Source: Prevotella sp.
GTDB taxonomy: Bacteria; Bacteroidota; Bacteroidia; Bacteroidales; Bacteroidaceae
Direction of reading: 5' to 3'
NCBI GenBank assembly: GCA_017650905.1
Contig: JAGCDZ010000026.1
Location: forward strand, 1 to 61,254
DNA length: 61,254 nucleotides
Shown: positions 16,938-27,900 of the stretch, in pieces
Layout: every line of letters starts with the position of its first letter
Position numbering within the stretch: the stretch's first letter is position 1
The notes under the pieces: model-generated
What the model saw: the letters and a program-made list of their open reading frames with translations, nothing else
Database searches by the model: none
What the model was told of the DNA's origin: nothing
Translations under genes and position numbers: made by a program

Positions 16938-18176
16938 TTACGCTAAGGGAAGTATGAACCAGAAGTCGGAACCAGCACCCAGTGATGACTCGACGCCAAC
17001 CGTACCACCAAGATTCTTCACGTGCGACGCAACGACGGAGAGACCCAGTCCGGTACCGGGGATGAACTCATCGACCTTGACGAAACGCTCAAAGATACGT
17101 TTCTGATCCGCCTTGTCGACACCTTTACCCGTATCTTTCACACTGACGCGCACCTGATTACCCTGTACCTCATAATGCAATGTAATCTCGCCCTCGGTGG
17201 TGAACTTGACGGCATTCTGTACAAGATGGTCTAGGATCTCAACGAGTCTCTCGCGGTCGGTCTGGATCATTAACCGCGGCAAGGGGCACTCAACATTGAT
17301 CGGCAGATTAGCAGTTGGCTGATATTTATCGGCCACATCCTGCAGCAGTTGGTTGAGATCGACCTTACCCATGAGCAAGCTCTTGGCCCCAGCTTCAATC
17401 TGCGACATGCTGACGAGTCCATCGATGACACGAAGCAATTTCCGGTTGTTTTCCTGGATCTCGACTATCAGCTGGTTGCGGTCTTCATCGCTCTGCACCA
17501 TCGGGAGTAGGTCCGCAAATCCGACAATAGCGTTGAGGGGCGTACGGATCTCATGTCCCATGTTGGCCAAAAAGGCTGTTTTCAGGCGGTCGCTCTCTTC
17601 AGCCTTGTTTCGGGCTGCGACCAACGATGCCTCCATCGTCTTACGCTCATCGATGCGCTGGGTAGTTCCTACGATCTTGGTCGGAATACCGTCCATGTCG
17701 CGCTCCACAATAGTGGCATAGCTCTCTTCCCAGAAAGAATTGCCGGAAATCGGATTTGTTATCTGATACTCCTGATGATAGAAATCAGAACGACCCTCGC
17801 AGATATCGTTGAAGCTCTTACTCACCCGGTCGACGTGGGCAGGGGAAATGTCGGAAAAAAAATTGTTGAGCATGTCATCGCCGCCCGGGACATAATTGTC
17901 GCTCCCGTCGCGGTAATCGCTCTCGATGACAAATGTCTTTGTCCGCGGCTCGTAGCGCCAAACGGCAATCTTCATGGCTTTGAGAATAAATTCAAATTCG
18001 ATGTTGTTCTGTCGCACCTTTTCGAGTTCGATAAGCTCATGCTTGAGCTTTCGCCCCGACCTTAACTGATAATAGATGCCGAAGCAGAGAAGCAGAAACA
18101 AGATAAATCCGCCGACCCAGATCAACATGACGGTCAGGGAGCTGAAACGTGAGGTATATAGCAGAATCGATTCCAT
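16938..18176 (-). CDS. Membrane sensor histidine kinase with PAS domain
   Basis: The 412-residue protein has one membrane helix (about 14-36), a PAS-like domain (about 65-175, VWRYEPRTK to TTQRIDERK), a HisKA domain with phospho-acceptor H208 in ANMGHEIRTPLNA, and a HATPase domain with N box (LVQNAVKF), G1 (DTGKGV) and G2 (GTGLGLSV). No response regulator is adjacent, so the partner is elsewhere. The absence of a sizeable extracellular domain suggests sensing by PAS or the membrane. It is the first gene of the operon with the M15 peptidase and the head-GIN lipoprotein. Confidence 0.88.
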   Translation of the reverse strand: MESILLYTSRFSSLTVMLIWVGGFILFLLLCFGIYYQLRSGRKLKHELIELEKVRQNNIEFEFILKAMKIAVWRYEPRTKTFVIESDYRDGSDNYVPGGDDMLNNFFSDISPAHVDRVSKSFNDICEGRSDFYHQEYQITNPISGNSFWEESYATIVERDMDGIPTKIVGTTQRIDERKTMEASLVAARNKAEESDRLKTAFLANMGHEIRTPLNAIVGFADLLPMVQSDEDRNQLIVEIQENNRKLLRVIDGLVSMSQIEAGAKSLLMGKVDLNQLLQDVADKYQPTANLPINVECPLPRLMIQTDRERLVEILDHLVQNAVKFTTEGEITLHYEVQGNQVRVSVKDTGKGVDKADQKRIFERFVKVDEFIPGTGLGLSVVASHVKNLGGTVGVESSLGAGSDFWFILPLA

Positions 18177-18196
18177 TCTTAAATCAGAAGATGTGG

Positions 18197-18228
18197 CAAA
18201 ATTAAGAAATTATCCGGAATAACACAAA
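18197..18228 (-). promoter_or_regulatory. Promoter of the sensor-kinase operon
   Basis: On the minus strand TTTG (18225-18228) and TAATTTTG (18197-18204) are 20 nt apart. It is back to back with the rlmL promoter. Confidence 0.75.
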
Positions 18229-18254
18229 TAAGAAGCACATTTTTTTGCATTTTA

Positions 18255-18286
18255 TTTGTTTTTTCGCCCGACTTGCATTAACTTTG
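18255..18286 (+). promoter_or_regulatory. Promoter of the rlmL-S9 peptidase operon
   Basis: TTTG at 18255-18258 and TAACTTTG at 18279-18286 are separated by 20 nt. The leader to the ATG at 18348 is about 58 nt. Confidence 0.75.
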
Positions 18287-18347
18287 CACTCGAAAAGTCG
18301 ACAAATGTCCACTTTTATAAGATGATTTTCCACTATTACATAGTCAA

Positions 18348-19853
18348 ATGGAACAAAACAAAGACTTGAGCAATGCTCACACAGCTGAGCAGGAGCTCAT
18401 CGCCAAAACGTTCATGGGACTGGAACCTGTTCTGGCGAAGGAACTGACCCAATTGGGTGCAAACAATGTACAGATCGGCAGACGGATGGTATCATTCACC
18501 GGTGACAAGGAAATGATGTACCGTGCCAATTTCCAACTGCACACGGCCATCCGTATTCTGAAGCCCATCCGCCATTTCAAGGCCAAGAGTGCGGATGATG
18601 TTTACGACGAAATCAAAAAAATCGACTGGAGCATGTATCTGGAGCCCGAGAAGACGTTCGCAGTCGATTCAGTGGTCTTCTCGGAGGAGTTCCGGCACTC
18701 CAAATTCGTATCATACAAGGTGAAAGATGCCATCGTGGACTATTTCCGCGAAAAAACCGGCAAACGTCCGAATATCTCAGTGGCCAATCCCGACATCCGG
18801 CTCAATATGCACATCGCTGAGGACCACTGTACGCTGAGCCTCGACTCGAGCGGAGAATCCTTGCACCGTCGCGGCTACCGACAGGAGAGTGTTGAAGCGC
18901 CGCTGAATGAAGTCCTGGCGGCAGGAATGATCCTCCTCTCCGGCTGGCAGGGCGACACGGATTTCATCGATCCCATGTGCGGCTCGGGGACACTGCCGAT
19001 TGAGGCGGCACTGATTGCCCGGAACATGGCACCGGGACTCTTCCGTAAGGAATATGCTTTTGAAAAATGGCCCGACTTCGATGCCGAGCTCTTCGATGAA
19101 ATATATAACGACGAAAGTCAGGAGCACGAGTTCAAGCACCACATCTACGGCTACGACATCGACATGAAAGCGGTGAACACAGCACGAATGAACGTGAAGG
19201 CGGCAGGGCTCACGGCCGATATCACCATTGCGCAGCAGGACTTCAAGGATTTTGCGCAGCCTTCGGGCAAAAGCATCATGATTACTAACCCGCCCTACGG
19301 CGAGCGCATTTCTACGCCCGACCTCCTGGGCACCTATCGCATGATAGGCGAGCGTCTGAAACACCAGTTTAAGGGTAACGATGCGTGGATTCTCTCCTAC
19401 CGTGAGGAATGTTTCGAACAGATCGGCCTCAAACCCAGCATCAAAATCCCGCTCTACAATGGTTCGCTGGAATGTGAATTCCGCAGATACCCAATGTTCG
19501 ATGGCAAGTTGAAGGTATTCCGTCGCGAGGGAGGCGTAGTGCAAACCGATGAGGAAAAACAACAGATGGCCCAGAAGCACCGCTTCAAAAAGGAGCGCGA
19601 ATTCAAGCAGCGCCTCGAGGAAACCGAACAAAATGAAGAAGGAGACATCCGCAGTTTCACATTCCACCACCACGATCTGGAAAAGAGCGACCGCAGGGAG
19701 CGGAGTATCCGCAAAAACCGCGAGGACCGCGAGGACGGAGAATTCCGCAAGGGCCGCCAGAACCAAAAAGGCCGCAAAGACCGCGACTTCCGCAAAAAAC
19801 GCGACGGAAGAAACTATAACAGCAAAAAAAGATTCGACGATGATGAAGAATAA
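18348..19853 (+). CDS. rlmL: THUMP-domain 23S rRNA guanine-N2 methyltransferase (RlmL-like)
   Basis: The 501-residue protein starts with a THUMP RNA-binding domain (about 15-165), followed by a UPF0020/RlmL-type methyltransferase domain with SAM motif DPMCGSGTLPIEAAL and catalytic NPPYGERI. It should methylate a guanine in 23S rRNA, by analogy with the N-terminal half of E. coli RlmL. The C-terminal 100 residues are very rich in Arg, Lys, Glu and Asp (RRERSIRKNREDRED, KGRKDRDFRKKRDGR) and probably disordered, aiding RNA binding. The stop overlaps the start of the S9 peptidase by 14 nt, so the two are translationally coupled. Confidence 0.88.
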   Translation: MEQNKDLSNAHTAEQELIAKTFMGLEPVLAKELTQLGANNVQIGRRMVSFTGDKEMMYRANFQLHTAIRILKPIRHFKAKSADDVYDEIKKIDWSMYLEPEKTFAVDSVVFSEEFRHSKFVSYKVKDAIVDYFREKTGKRPNISVANPDIRLNMHIAEDHCTLSLDSSGESLHRRGYRQESVEAPLNEVLAAGMILLSGWQGDTDFIDPMCGSGTLPIEAALIARNMAPGLFRKEYAFEKWPDFDAELFDEIYNDESQEHEFKHHIYGYDIDMKAVNTARMNVKAAGLTADITIAQQDFKDFAQPSGKSIMITNPPYGERISTPDLLGTYRMIGERLKHQFKGNDAWILSYREECFEQIGLKPSIKIPLYNGSLECEFRRYPMFDGKLKVFRREGGVVQTDEEKQQMAQKHRFKKEREFKQRLEETEQNEEGDIRSFTFHHHDLEKSDRRERSIRKNREDREDGEFRKGRQNQKGRKDRDFRKKRDGRNYNSKKRFDDDEE

Positions 19854-22098
19854 TTCCCTATCAGTCCGGCTAGCAAGGCTGGTCGGGCTGGCAATCTTAG
19901 CAACAATCGCAATCCCAACGCCCATGACCGCCCAAGACAAGCTTTTCACCCTCGAAGACCTGAATTTCGGAGGGACGAACTACGCCAACATGCAGCCCAA
20001 GAACATGTTTCTGACTTGGTGGGGCGATCGGCTGATACAAACAGACGTGGAAGAGTGCAACACCATTGATGCGCTGACCGGCAAGAAGACCAAACTGTTC
20101 ACGCTCGACGAGATCAACCTGTGGGCAGGGAGCAACGACGAGAAATACGTGCGCCATCTGATGAACGCCACTTTCCCCTACCCCGACAAACCCCTCGTAC
20201 AGGTCGGCAACAGGAAGGCCGTTATCCTCGTCGACTTCGAGCAGAAGAAAATTGTCTGGCAGGACAGCTTGGCTGGACAGACAGCCAACGACTGGAACGC
20301 TGTATCGAGGGCGACAGCCTATGTGGAGAATAATCAGCTCTTCGTGGTCGACGCCGACGAGCATAAGCACCAGCTCACTACCGACGGCTCGCGCGAAATT
20401 GTCTATGGGCAGTCAGTCCACCGTAATGAATTCGGCATCAACAAAGGCACGTTCTGGAGTCCCGACGGACAGCGCCTCGCCTTCTACCGCATGGACCAGA
20501 GCATGGTGACCGACTATCCACAGGTCGATATTTTCCCCCGCGAAGCAACGTACGAGCCAGACAAATATCCCATGGCAGGCGAAACTACGCATACTGTTAC
20601 TATTGGTGTCTATGATATAAACACAAATGAAGTTGTTTTCCTCAACACGCCCAATATCATCAAAGGGGGGAATGCCATCTCACCAGTATATTTCCCACTG
20701 AAATCAGATTCACCAACCGATTCTGTATGTTACTTTACCAATATCGCCTGGAGTCCCGATAGCAAGACTATCTATATGTTTGAACTAAACCGTAAGCAAA
20801 ATGACTGCCGCCTGGTGAGTTATAATGCCACGACAGGTGAGCGTATCGCAGAGCTCTATCGCGAGACCAGCGACAAATACGTTGAGCCTTTACATCCGAT
20901 TCAATTCTTGCCCTGGGATGATACAAAGTTCATCATGCAGAGCCAGAAGGATGGTTATAACCACCTTTACCTTTTCGACACCAGTGGAAAAGAGCTGAAA
21001 CAAATCACCAAAGGTGAGTGGGTAGTGATGGAAGTACTGGGCTTCAACAAGAAGCAGAAGACCGTCATTATCGCCTCCAATGAGAAATACCCGCTTAATC
21101 GCGATTTATACGCTGTCGATATAAATACAGGCACGCGTACTTCGCTTTGCGCTTCGGGTGTTCATCAGGGCGTTCTCTCTTCAAGCGGAACGCTGCTCTA
21201 TGATAAGTGGAGTGATCCTACTACGCCAAGAAAAATCGATATTCTCTGGACGAGTTACAAAAGTAGCAAGAGAAAGATAGGCCCTCAAAACCTACTCACA
21301 GCTCCAGACCCTTGGCAGGGCTACCGCCAACCGCTATTCGAAAGCGGCACCATCAAGGCCGCCGACGACCAGACCGACCTCTATTACCGCTTTGTGAAGC
21401 CCCACGACTTCAGCCCCGCTAAGAAATACCCCACCGTGGTCTATGTCTATGGCGGTCCGCACGCCAACAACGTACAGGCCTCCTGGCATTGGGCTTCCCG
21501 TACCTGGGAGACCTACATGGCTCAGAAAGGCTATATCGTCTTCATCCTCGACAACCGTGGCAGCCAGTATCGCGGCCGCGACTTCGAGCAGGCCACCTTC
21601 CACCAGCTGGGCCAGATCGAGATGCAGGATCAGATGCGCGGCGTCGACTACCTGCGCACCCTGCCCTATGTCGACATGAATCGCTTAGGTGTGCACGGCT
21701 GGAGCTTCGGCGGATTCATGACCATCTCGCTGATGACCAACTATCCCGATGTGTTCAAGGTAGGCGTGGCGGGAGGCCCTGTCATCGACTGGAAATGGTA
21801 TGAGGTGATGTATGGCGAGCGCTATATGGGCACACCACAGGACAATCCCGAGGGCTACGCCAAGACGAGCCTCATCGCGAAAGCCGGACGCCTGAAGGGA
21901 AAGCTCCAGATCATCACCGGCTACAACGACAACACCGTCGTCCCGCAGCACTGCCTCTCCTTCCTCGACGCCTGCGTTAAGGCTGGCACGCAACCCGACT
22001 TCTTCGCCTACCCCGGCGAGGAGCACAACATGCGGGGCCACGCCTCGGTACATCTGCATGAGCGCATCACGCAATACTTCGAAGACTATTTGAAATAA
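19840..22098 (+). CDS. S9 family prolyl (di/tri)peptidyl peptidase, DPP-IV-like
   Basis: The protein has 752 residues from the first Met (19840; the adjacent Met at 19843 is equally possible). A signal peptide ends near PMTAQ. An N-terminal beta-propeller ([29 protein letters not shown]) precedes an alpha/beta hydrolase. The catalytic triad is S622 in GWSFGGF, D697 in GYNDNTV and H729 in GEEHNM. Family members of Bacteroidetes cut di- or tripeptides after proline in the periplasm, feeding peptide catabolism. I chose this start over the longer open frame because upstream codons only mirror the charged tail of rlmL and lack a signal peptide. The 14-nt overlap with rlmL suggests coupled translation. 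Confidence 0.88.
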   Translation: MMKNNSLSVRLARLVGLAILATIAIPTPMTAQDKLFTLEDLNFGGTNYANMQPKNMFLTWWGDRLIQTDVEECNTIDALTGKKTKLFTLDEINLWAGSNDEKYVRHLMNATFPYPDKPLVQVGNRKAVILVDFEQKKIVWQDSLAGQTANDWNAVSRATAYVENNQLFVVDADEHKHQLTTDGSREIVYGQSVHRNEFGINKGTFWSPDGQRLAFYRMDQSMVTDYPQVDIFPREATYEPDKYPMAGETTHTVTIGVYDINTNEVVFLNTPNIIKGGNAISPVYFPLKSDSPTDSVCYFTNIAWSPDSKTIYMFELNRKQNDCRLVSYNATTGERIAELYRETSDKYVEPLHPIQFLPWDDTKFIMQSQKDGYNHLYLFDTSGKELKQITKGEWVVMEVLGFNKKQKTVIIASNEKYPLNRDLYAVDINTGTRTSLCASGVHQGVLSSSGTLLYDKWSDPTTPRKIDILWTSYKSSKRKIGPQNLLTAPDPWQGYRQPLFESGTIKAADDQTDLYYRFVKPHDFSPAKKYPTVVYVYGGPHANNVQASWHWASRTWETYMAQKGYIVFILDNRGSQYRGRDFEQATFHQLGQIEMQDQMRGVDYLRTLPYVDMNRLGVHGWSFGGFMTISLMTNYPDVFKVGVAGGPVIDWKWYEVMYGERYMGTPQDNPEGYAKTSLIAKAGRLKGKLQIITGYNDNTVVPQHCLSFLDACVKAGTQPDFFAYPGEEHNMRGHASVHLHERITQYFEDYLK

Positions 22099-22135
22099 AT
22101 CAAAAGCCCCGCCAGAAGAAAAATTTCAATTTTTA

Positions 22136-22167
22136 TTTGGCATTTTGCGCAGTAATTCGTATCTTTG
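22136..22167 (+). promoter_or_regulatory. purD promoter with near-leaderless spacing
   Basis: TTTG at 22136-22139 and TATCTTTG at 22160-22167 are 20 nt apart. The purD ATG begins at 22176, only 8 nt after the box, so the mRNA leader should be a few nucleotides at most. Confidence 0.75.
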
Positions 22168-22175
22168 CAGCCATT

Positions 22176-23462
22176 ATGAAGATTTTATTGTTAGGTAGCG
22201 GAGGCCGCGAGCACGCCCTCGCGTGGAAAATAGCTCAGAGTAATAAATGCGAGAAACTCTACATTGCCCCGGGCAATGCCGGAACGAGTAACTGTGGTGA
22301 GAATGTGGCGATGAAGGCCGACGATTTCGAGGCTGTAAAGGCCTTCTGCGTGGCCAATGGCGTCGATATGGTTGTTGTGGGCCCGGAGGACCCGCTGGTC
22401 AAGGGCATCTACGACGAGCTGAAGGCCGACACCCGCACGAAGGACATCCCGGTAATCGGTCCGTCGAAAGCCGGAGCAGTGCTCGAAGGCTCGAAGGACT
22501 TCGCAAAAGGCTTCATGCAACGGCACGGTATCCCCACGGCCCGCTATCAGACGTTCGACGGCGAGCATCTCGAGGAAGGACTGGCCTTTCTTGAGGAACT
22601 GGAGGCGCCTTACGTGCTGAAGGCCGACGGGCTCTGTGCCGGCAAGGGCGTCCTAATCCTGCCTACCATCGAGGAGGCTAGGAAGGAGCTCAGGGAAATG
22701 CTGGGTGGCATGTTCGGCAACGCCTCGTCGCGTGTCGTGATCGAGGAATTCATGAGTGGCATCGAGTGCAGCGTCTTTGTGCTCACCGACGGCCGTCACT
22801 ACAAGATCTTGCCCGAAGCTAAGGATTACAAGCGCATCGGCGAGCACGATACCGGTCTCAACACGGGCGGCATGGGCTCTGTCACACCCGTCCCTTTCGC
22901 TACACAGGCATGGATGCATAAGGTGGAAGACCGCATCATCCGCCCCACGGTGGAAGGACTCGCTGCCGACGGCATCGACTATAAGGGATTCATCTTCTTC
23001 GGCCTCATCAACCGCACGAACACGCCCAGCGGCGAGCCCGAGCCCTATGTCATTGAATACAACTGCCGCATGGGCGACCCGGAGACCGAGAGTGTAATGC
23101 TCCGACTGAAAAGCGACATCGTCGATCTGTTCCAGGGAGTGGCAGAAGGTAATCTCGACGAGCGGGAGATTGAGTTCGATTCCCGCGCAGCAGTCTGCGT
23201 CATGCTCGTCAGCGGCGGCTATCCCCAGGCCTATAAAAAGGGCTATCCCATCACGGGAATTGCGGAGGTGGACGGTAGCATCGTCTTCCACAGCGGCACG
23301 GCCCTGAAAGACGGCGAGGCGGTGACCAACGGTGGGCGTGTCATTGCGGTAAGCAGTTATGGCAAAGACAAGGCCGAGGCCCTCCAGAAATCGTTTGAGG
23401 AAGCCCAGAAAATCCAGTTCACCGACAAATATTTCCGTCGCGACATCGGAGCCGACTTATAA
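22176..23462 (+). CDS. purD: Phosphoribosylamine-glycine ligase
   Basis: The 428-residue GAR synthetase makes glycinamide ribonucleotide from phosphoribosylamine, glycine and ATP, the second step of purine synthesis. Seen in order are the N-terminal [17 protein letters not shown] motif, GPEDPL, the ATP-grasp lid and loop ([14 protein letters not shown]) and the family signature RMGDPET. The length is normal. I start at the ATG at 22176 because the family begins with this motif and because the upstream in-frame codons overlap the promoter. The following membrane-protein gene begins 9 nt after the stop. Confidence 0.95.
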   Translation: MKILLLGSGGREHALAWKIAQSNKCEKLYIAPGNAGTSNCGENVAMKADDFEAVKAFCVANGVDMVVVGPEDPLVKGIYDELKADTRTKDIPVIGPSKAGAVLEGSKDFAKGFMQRHGIPTARYQTFDGEHLEEGLAFLEELEAPYVLKADGLCAGKGVLILPTIEEARKELREMLGGMFGNASSRVVIEEFMSGIECSVFVLTDGRHYKILPEAKDYKRIGEHDTGLNTGGMGSVTPVPFATQAWMHKVEDRIIRPTVEGLAADGIDYKGFIFFGLINRTNTPSGEPEPYVIEYNCRMGDPETESVMLRLKSDIVDLFQGVAEGNLDEREIEFDSRAAVCVMLVSGGYPQAYKKGYPITGIAEVDGSIVFHSGTALKDGEAVTNGGRVIAVSSYGKDKAEALQKSFEEAQKIQFTDKYFRRDIGADL

Positions 23463-23471
23463 ATCACGACC

Positions 23472-24413
23472 TTGAAAGGCAGTCAGTTACAGAAAATCGT
23501 GGCGGGGAGCCGTCTCACCTTACCAGTGACGGCCCTCTACGGCTTGGCCATCTGGTTCATCAGCGGTACGGTCCAGCATCAGTGGTGGATTCAACTGTTC
23601 TGCTTCATCCTGTCGACCTACCTGATGGTGCTGCTGAACAATTTTAACTCACTCATACGCATCTACAGCCGCTCTATCACCTCTGCGTTCATCATCCTGT
23701 CATGCGCGGCGTGTTTTTTATTCCCCTCGCTGGAGGGCGGATTCGTCACCGTAGGGCTCATCGCGAGTCTGCTGACAATCTTTGTCACCTATCAAGACCG
23801 TGATGCCGCAGGATGGAGTTTCTACACGTTCCTCATTCTCGGATTGGCCAGTCTGGCAAAAGTCCATCTGCTCGTCTTCATCCCGTTTTATTGGATTATC
23901 ATGATGCTATTGAGCAGCCTGAGCCTGCGCACCTTCATCGCATCACTGTTCGGTCTCCTCACACCCTACTGGATCAGCATTGCAATCATCCTGATGGTCT
24001 ACCAAGGCGACGTCCGCCCCTTCACCGGTCATTTCCAGCCCCTCGCTGAGACCGTTTTCTTCGCCGACTATGGGAGCATCCCCCTCTCCCACTATCTTAC
24101 CTATGCCTTCCTAGTTTGCCTGAGCGTCACTGGCATCATCCATTTCCTCCGCACGAGTTACAACGACAAAATCCGTACGAGGCAGTTTTATTACAGCATC
24201 ATGTTTCTTGACATCGTGGTTCTGGTTCTGCTCCCCATTTGCCCGCAGCAATACGATCTGCTGTTCCGTCCTGCCATTATCCTGACGAGCGCACTGATCG
24301 GCCATTTTATCGCCCTGACGCATACCCAAGTAACCAATATCGCCTTCTACGTCATCCTGACCACAGCCCTCCTGCTAACAAGTTTCAACTTATGGATATC
24401 ATTCAATTCCTAA
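23472..24413 (+). CDS. Polytopic membrane protein of unknown function
   Basis: The 313-residue protein begins at a TTG 9 nt after purD; no ATG lies nearby upstream. It has about eight hydrophobic helices (for example LTLPVTALYGLAIWFISG, FYTFLILGLASLAKVHLLVF, FYVILTTALLLTSFNL) and short loops. It resembles the uncharacterised 'DUF6427-like' membrane proteins found beside purD in Bacteroidetes, but I name this family with little certainty. No catalytic motif is visible. Its end overlaps the DedA-like gene by 22 nt, so it is in the purD operon. Confidence 0.6.
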   Translation: MKGSQLQKIVAGSRLTLPVTALYGLAIWFISGTVQHQWWIQLFCFILSTYLMVLLNNFNSLIRIYSRSITSAFIILSCAACFLFPSLEGGFVTVGLIASLLTIFVTYQDRDAAGWSFYTFLILGLASLAKVHLLVFIPFYWIIMMLLSSLSLRTFIASLFGLLTPYWISIAIILMVYQGDVRPFTGHFQPLAETVFFADYGSIPLSHYLTYAFLVCLSVTGIIHFLRTSYNDKIRTRQFYYSIMFLDIVVLVLLPICPQQYDLLFRPAIILTSALIGHFIALTHTQVTNIAFYVILTTALLLTSFNLWISFNS

Positions 24414-24841
24414 CGCAGTACGGCTATCTAGGCATGTTCCTGGCTGCGTTTCTGGCCGGAAGCTTCTTTCCCTTCTCCAGCGAGGCTGTGATCATTGCCC
24501 TGATGGCTTCCGGCCTTGATCCGTGGGTGCTGATGATTTATGGAACAGCCGGCAACGTGCTGGGCAGCGTTCTGAACTATTGCGTAGGGAGGATGGGCAA
24601 GATGGAATGGATTGAGAAGTACTTCCACGTGAAGAAAAAAGACCTGGACAGAGCCCATCGGTTCCTCGCAGGACACGGCGCTTGGATGGGATTCTTCGCC
24701 TTCCTGCCAGTATTAGGCACCGCCATCACCGTTGCCCTGGGCCTGATGCGCTCGAACATCATAATCACTTTCATCGCCATCACACTTGGTAAAATCTTTC
24801 GTTACATTATCTTAATCTACGGTGCTGGATTATTCATGTAA
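24392..24841 (+). CDS. DedA/YqaA-type small membrane protein (VTT domain)
   Basis: The 149-residue protein starts at ATG 24392 (MDIIQFLTQYGYLGMFLAAF). It shows the VTT/DedA layout: an N-terminal re-entrant helix, the conserved acidic residue in FFPFSSEAVI, the G-x-x-x-G region NVLGSVLNYCVGRMG, and a late FLPVLGTAITVALG segment. DedA-like proteins are thought to move polyprenyl phosphate or other lipids across the inner membrane. It overlaps the preceding gene by 22 nt, suggesting coupled translation, and is the last gene of the purD operon. Confidence 0.75.
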   Translation: MDIIQFLTQYGYLGMFLAAFLAGSFFPFSSEAVIIALMASGLDPWVLMIYGTAGNVLGSVLNYCVGRMGKMEWIEKYFHVKKKDLDRAHRFLAGHGAWMGFFAFLPVLGTAITVALGLMRSNIIITFIAITLGKIFRYIILIYGAGLFM

Positions 24842-24872
24842 CGTTAATTTATGTAGAGCGGCAGCAAATTCT

Positions 24873-24897
24873 TCACTTTTCACTTTTCACTTTTCAC
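24873..24897. repeat. 7-bp tandem repeat TTTTCAC (three full copies plus a partial)
   Basis: TTTTCAC is repeated at 24877, 24884 and 24891, preceded by a partial TTCAC... copy. The array occupies the place where the -33 element of the next promoter should lie (around 24884-24887), 10 nt upstream of the TACCTTTG box. Confidence 0.85.
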
Positions 24898-24907
24898 ATC
24901 TTTTTAG

Positions 24908-24915
24908 TACCTTTG
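24908..24915 (+). promoter_or_regulatory. -7 box of the DUF2723 gene promoter
   Basis: TACCTTTG matches the consensus. The expected upstream element falls inside the 7-bp repeat array, so array length may affect promoter strength. The leader to the ATG at 24958 is about 37 nt. Confidence 0.65.
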
Positions 24916-24957
24916 CATCCAAATTGGATTTTTAACGTTAAAAACTATATTATTTAG

Positions 24958-27900
24958 ATGAAACAATTCAGACTGGTGGACAATGTCCTCGGGTGGCTTG
25001 CATTCATAATAGCCGCCTTTGTCTATTGCTCTACCATTGAGCCCACTGCGTCGTTCTGGGACTGCCCGGAGTTTATCACCACAGGCTACCGCCTCGAAGT
25101 CGGACATCCGCCCGGGGCACCGTTCTTTATGCTGACGGCCAACCTGTTCTCACAGTTTACCAGCGACCCCACGCAGGTGGCGAAGATGGTCAACATCATG
25201 AGTGCCCTCCTTTCGGCCACGTGTATCCTGTTCCTCTTCTGGAGTATCACCCACCTAGTGCGGCGGCTCCTCGTCGACCGGATTGAGGATATCACTCTGG
25301 CAAAGCTGATTGCCATCGAAGCTTCCGGACTCGTAGGTGCACTCATCTACACGTTCAGCGACACGTTCTGGTTCTCAGCTGTCGAGGGCGAGGTCTATGC
25401 CTATTCCTCCGCCTTTACGGCTGTGGTTTTCTGGCTCATCCTGAAATGGGAGGACCATGCTGACGAGCCCCACAGCGACCGCTGGCTGATATTAATCATG
25501 TATATGACGGGCCTATCCATCGGTGTTCACCTGCTGAACCTGCTCTGTCTGCCTGCCATCGGTCTGGTGTATTACTACCGCAAGTTCCCCAACGCCAACC
25601 TCAAAGGTTCTCTGATAGCCTTGGGCATCTCTGTGGTCATCCTGGCTGCCGTGCTCTACGGCGTCGTTCCGGGCATCATTACCGTCGGTGGATGGTTCGA
25701 GCTATTCTTCGTCAATACATTGGGCATGCCCTTCAACACGGGTGAGATCATCTATATCATCCTCCTGGTGGCCTGCGTTATTTGGGCGGTCTACGAGACA
25801 CAAACGCAAAAGCACAGCCTGATGGTGCAGAACATCGCCTTCCTGATCGCCGTCGGCATGCTTGGCATTCCATTCTATGGCTACGGCTGGTCGGCCTTCA
25901 TCATCGGCATCATCGTATTGGCAGCCCTCTGGTTCGTGCTGAAGCTCTCCAAGGACAAGCTCCCGCTCATCACGGCCCGTGCTAAGAACACCGCGCTGCT
26001 CTGCATGCTCATGCTCATGATCGGCTATTCCACCTACGCCCTCATCGTAATCCGTTCCTCGGCCAATCCCCCGATGGACCAGAACTCGCCTGAGGATATC
26101 TTCACCCTGGGCGACTACCTGGGCCGTGATCAATATGGCCAGCGTCCGTTGTTCTACGGACAAGCCTACACCTCGCAAGTGGCCCTTGAGGTAGAGGGTA
26201 ACATGTGCAAGCCCGTGATGTCAAAGGGAAAGCCCGTCTATCAGCGCAAGGAAAAGGTTTCTGCCGACGAGAAGGACTCCTACTTCGTGGTCCGTACGAA
26301 GGATGAATACAAATATGCCCAGAACATGCTCTTCCCACGTATGTACGATGCCGGTCATGCTGGTGCCTACGAGTCGTGGATGGGTGGTGTCAGCGGCACC
26401 GAGGTTCCTTACGACCGTTGTGGCGAACCCATGATGATCAAGGTGCCCAGCCAGTTTGAGAACATTCGGTTCTTCCTCTCCTACCAGTGTAACTTTATGT
26501 ACTGGCGCTACTTCATGTGGAATTTCGCCGGCCGTCAGAACGACATTCAAGGTAATGGCGAACTGGAGCACGGCAACTGGATTACAGGTATCCCCTTCAT
26601 CGACAATGCCCGCCTGGGCGACCAGAACCTGCTGCCCGATGATTTGAAAGAGAACAAAGGACACAATGTCTTCTACTGTCTGCCCCTTATCCTCGGTCTG
26701 TTAGGATTGTTCTGGCAGGCCTGGTACACACGCAAACGTAAGGTGGGCGAGAAGACCATCGACGACCCCATCGGCATTCGCCAGTTCTGGGTGGTGTTCT
26801 TCCTGTTCTTTATGACCGGTCTAGCCATCGTCATTTATTTGAACCAGACGCCGATGCAGCCCCGTGAACGCGACTATGCCTACGCCGGATCGTTCTATGC
26901 CTTCGCCATCTGGTGCGGCATGGGCGTGGCAGCCATCATCAGCTGGCTCGAGCGTAAGCTCAAGAAAGAGTCTCTAGTCCTTGCTGGACTAGTAGGATTA
27001 GCCGGGCTATTCGTCCCCATCCAAATGGCTTCCCAGACCTGGGACGATCACGACCGCTCTGACCGATACTGCTGCCGCGACTTCGGACAGAACTACCTCA
27101 TGACCTTGCAGGAAAAGGGCAACCCGATTATCTTCACCAACGGTGACAACGATACCTTCCCCCTCTGGTACAACCAAGATACGGAAGGTGTGCGCACTGA
27201 TGCCCGCGTATGCAACCTCTCCTACTTGCAGACCGACTGGTATATCGACCAGATGGTACGTCCGGCCTACGACTCCCCGTCGCTGCCCATCACCTGGAAC
27301 CGTCTGGAGTACTGCGCCGGCACCAACGAATATGTGCAGGTCGACCCGTCGCTCAAGTCGCAGGTACTCGAACTCTACCGCGAGAGTCCTGAAGAGGCTA
27401 AGAAGCAGTTCGGCGACGAGCCCTTCGAACTGAAGAACGTGCTCAAGAACTGGGTACGCTCCAACATAAAAGATTTCCACGTGATTCCTACCGATACCGT
27501 CTATGTCACTATCGACAAAGAGGCGGTCAAGCGTAGTGGTATGCTGATGGCCAGCGACTCCATCCCTGATAAGATGGTCATCTCGCTGAAAGGCAAGGGT
27601 GCTCTCTACAAGGGCGACCTGATGATGCTCGAGTTGATTGCCAACTCCAACTGGGAGCGTCCCATCTACGTGGCAACCACTGTGGGTCAGGAGAACTACA
27701 TGAACCTGGGTGAGAATTTCGTACAGGAAGGCCTCGCCAACCGCATCACGCCGTTCCACACGCACGATACCGACAGTCGTGGCAACCTCGTCCCTGTAGA
27801 GAGTGTTGCCAATTTCGATACGGACAAGATCTACGACAACGTAATGAACAAGTACAAGTACGGCAACGTTCGTCAGGAAGGCATCTACCTCGACGAGACA

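Noticed and set aside
19549-19839. 97-codon upstream extension of the S9 peptidase frame
   Set aside because: It overlaps the charged tail of rlmL in another frame and lies before the real signal peptide at 19840.
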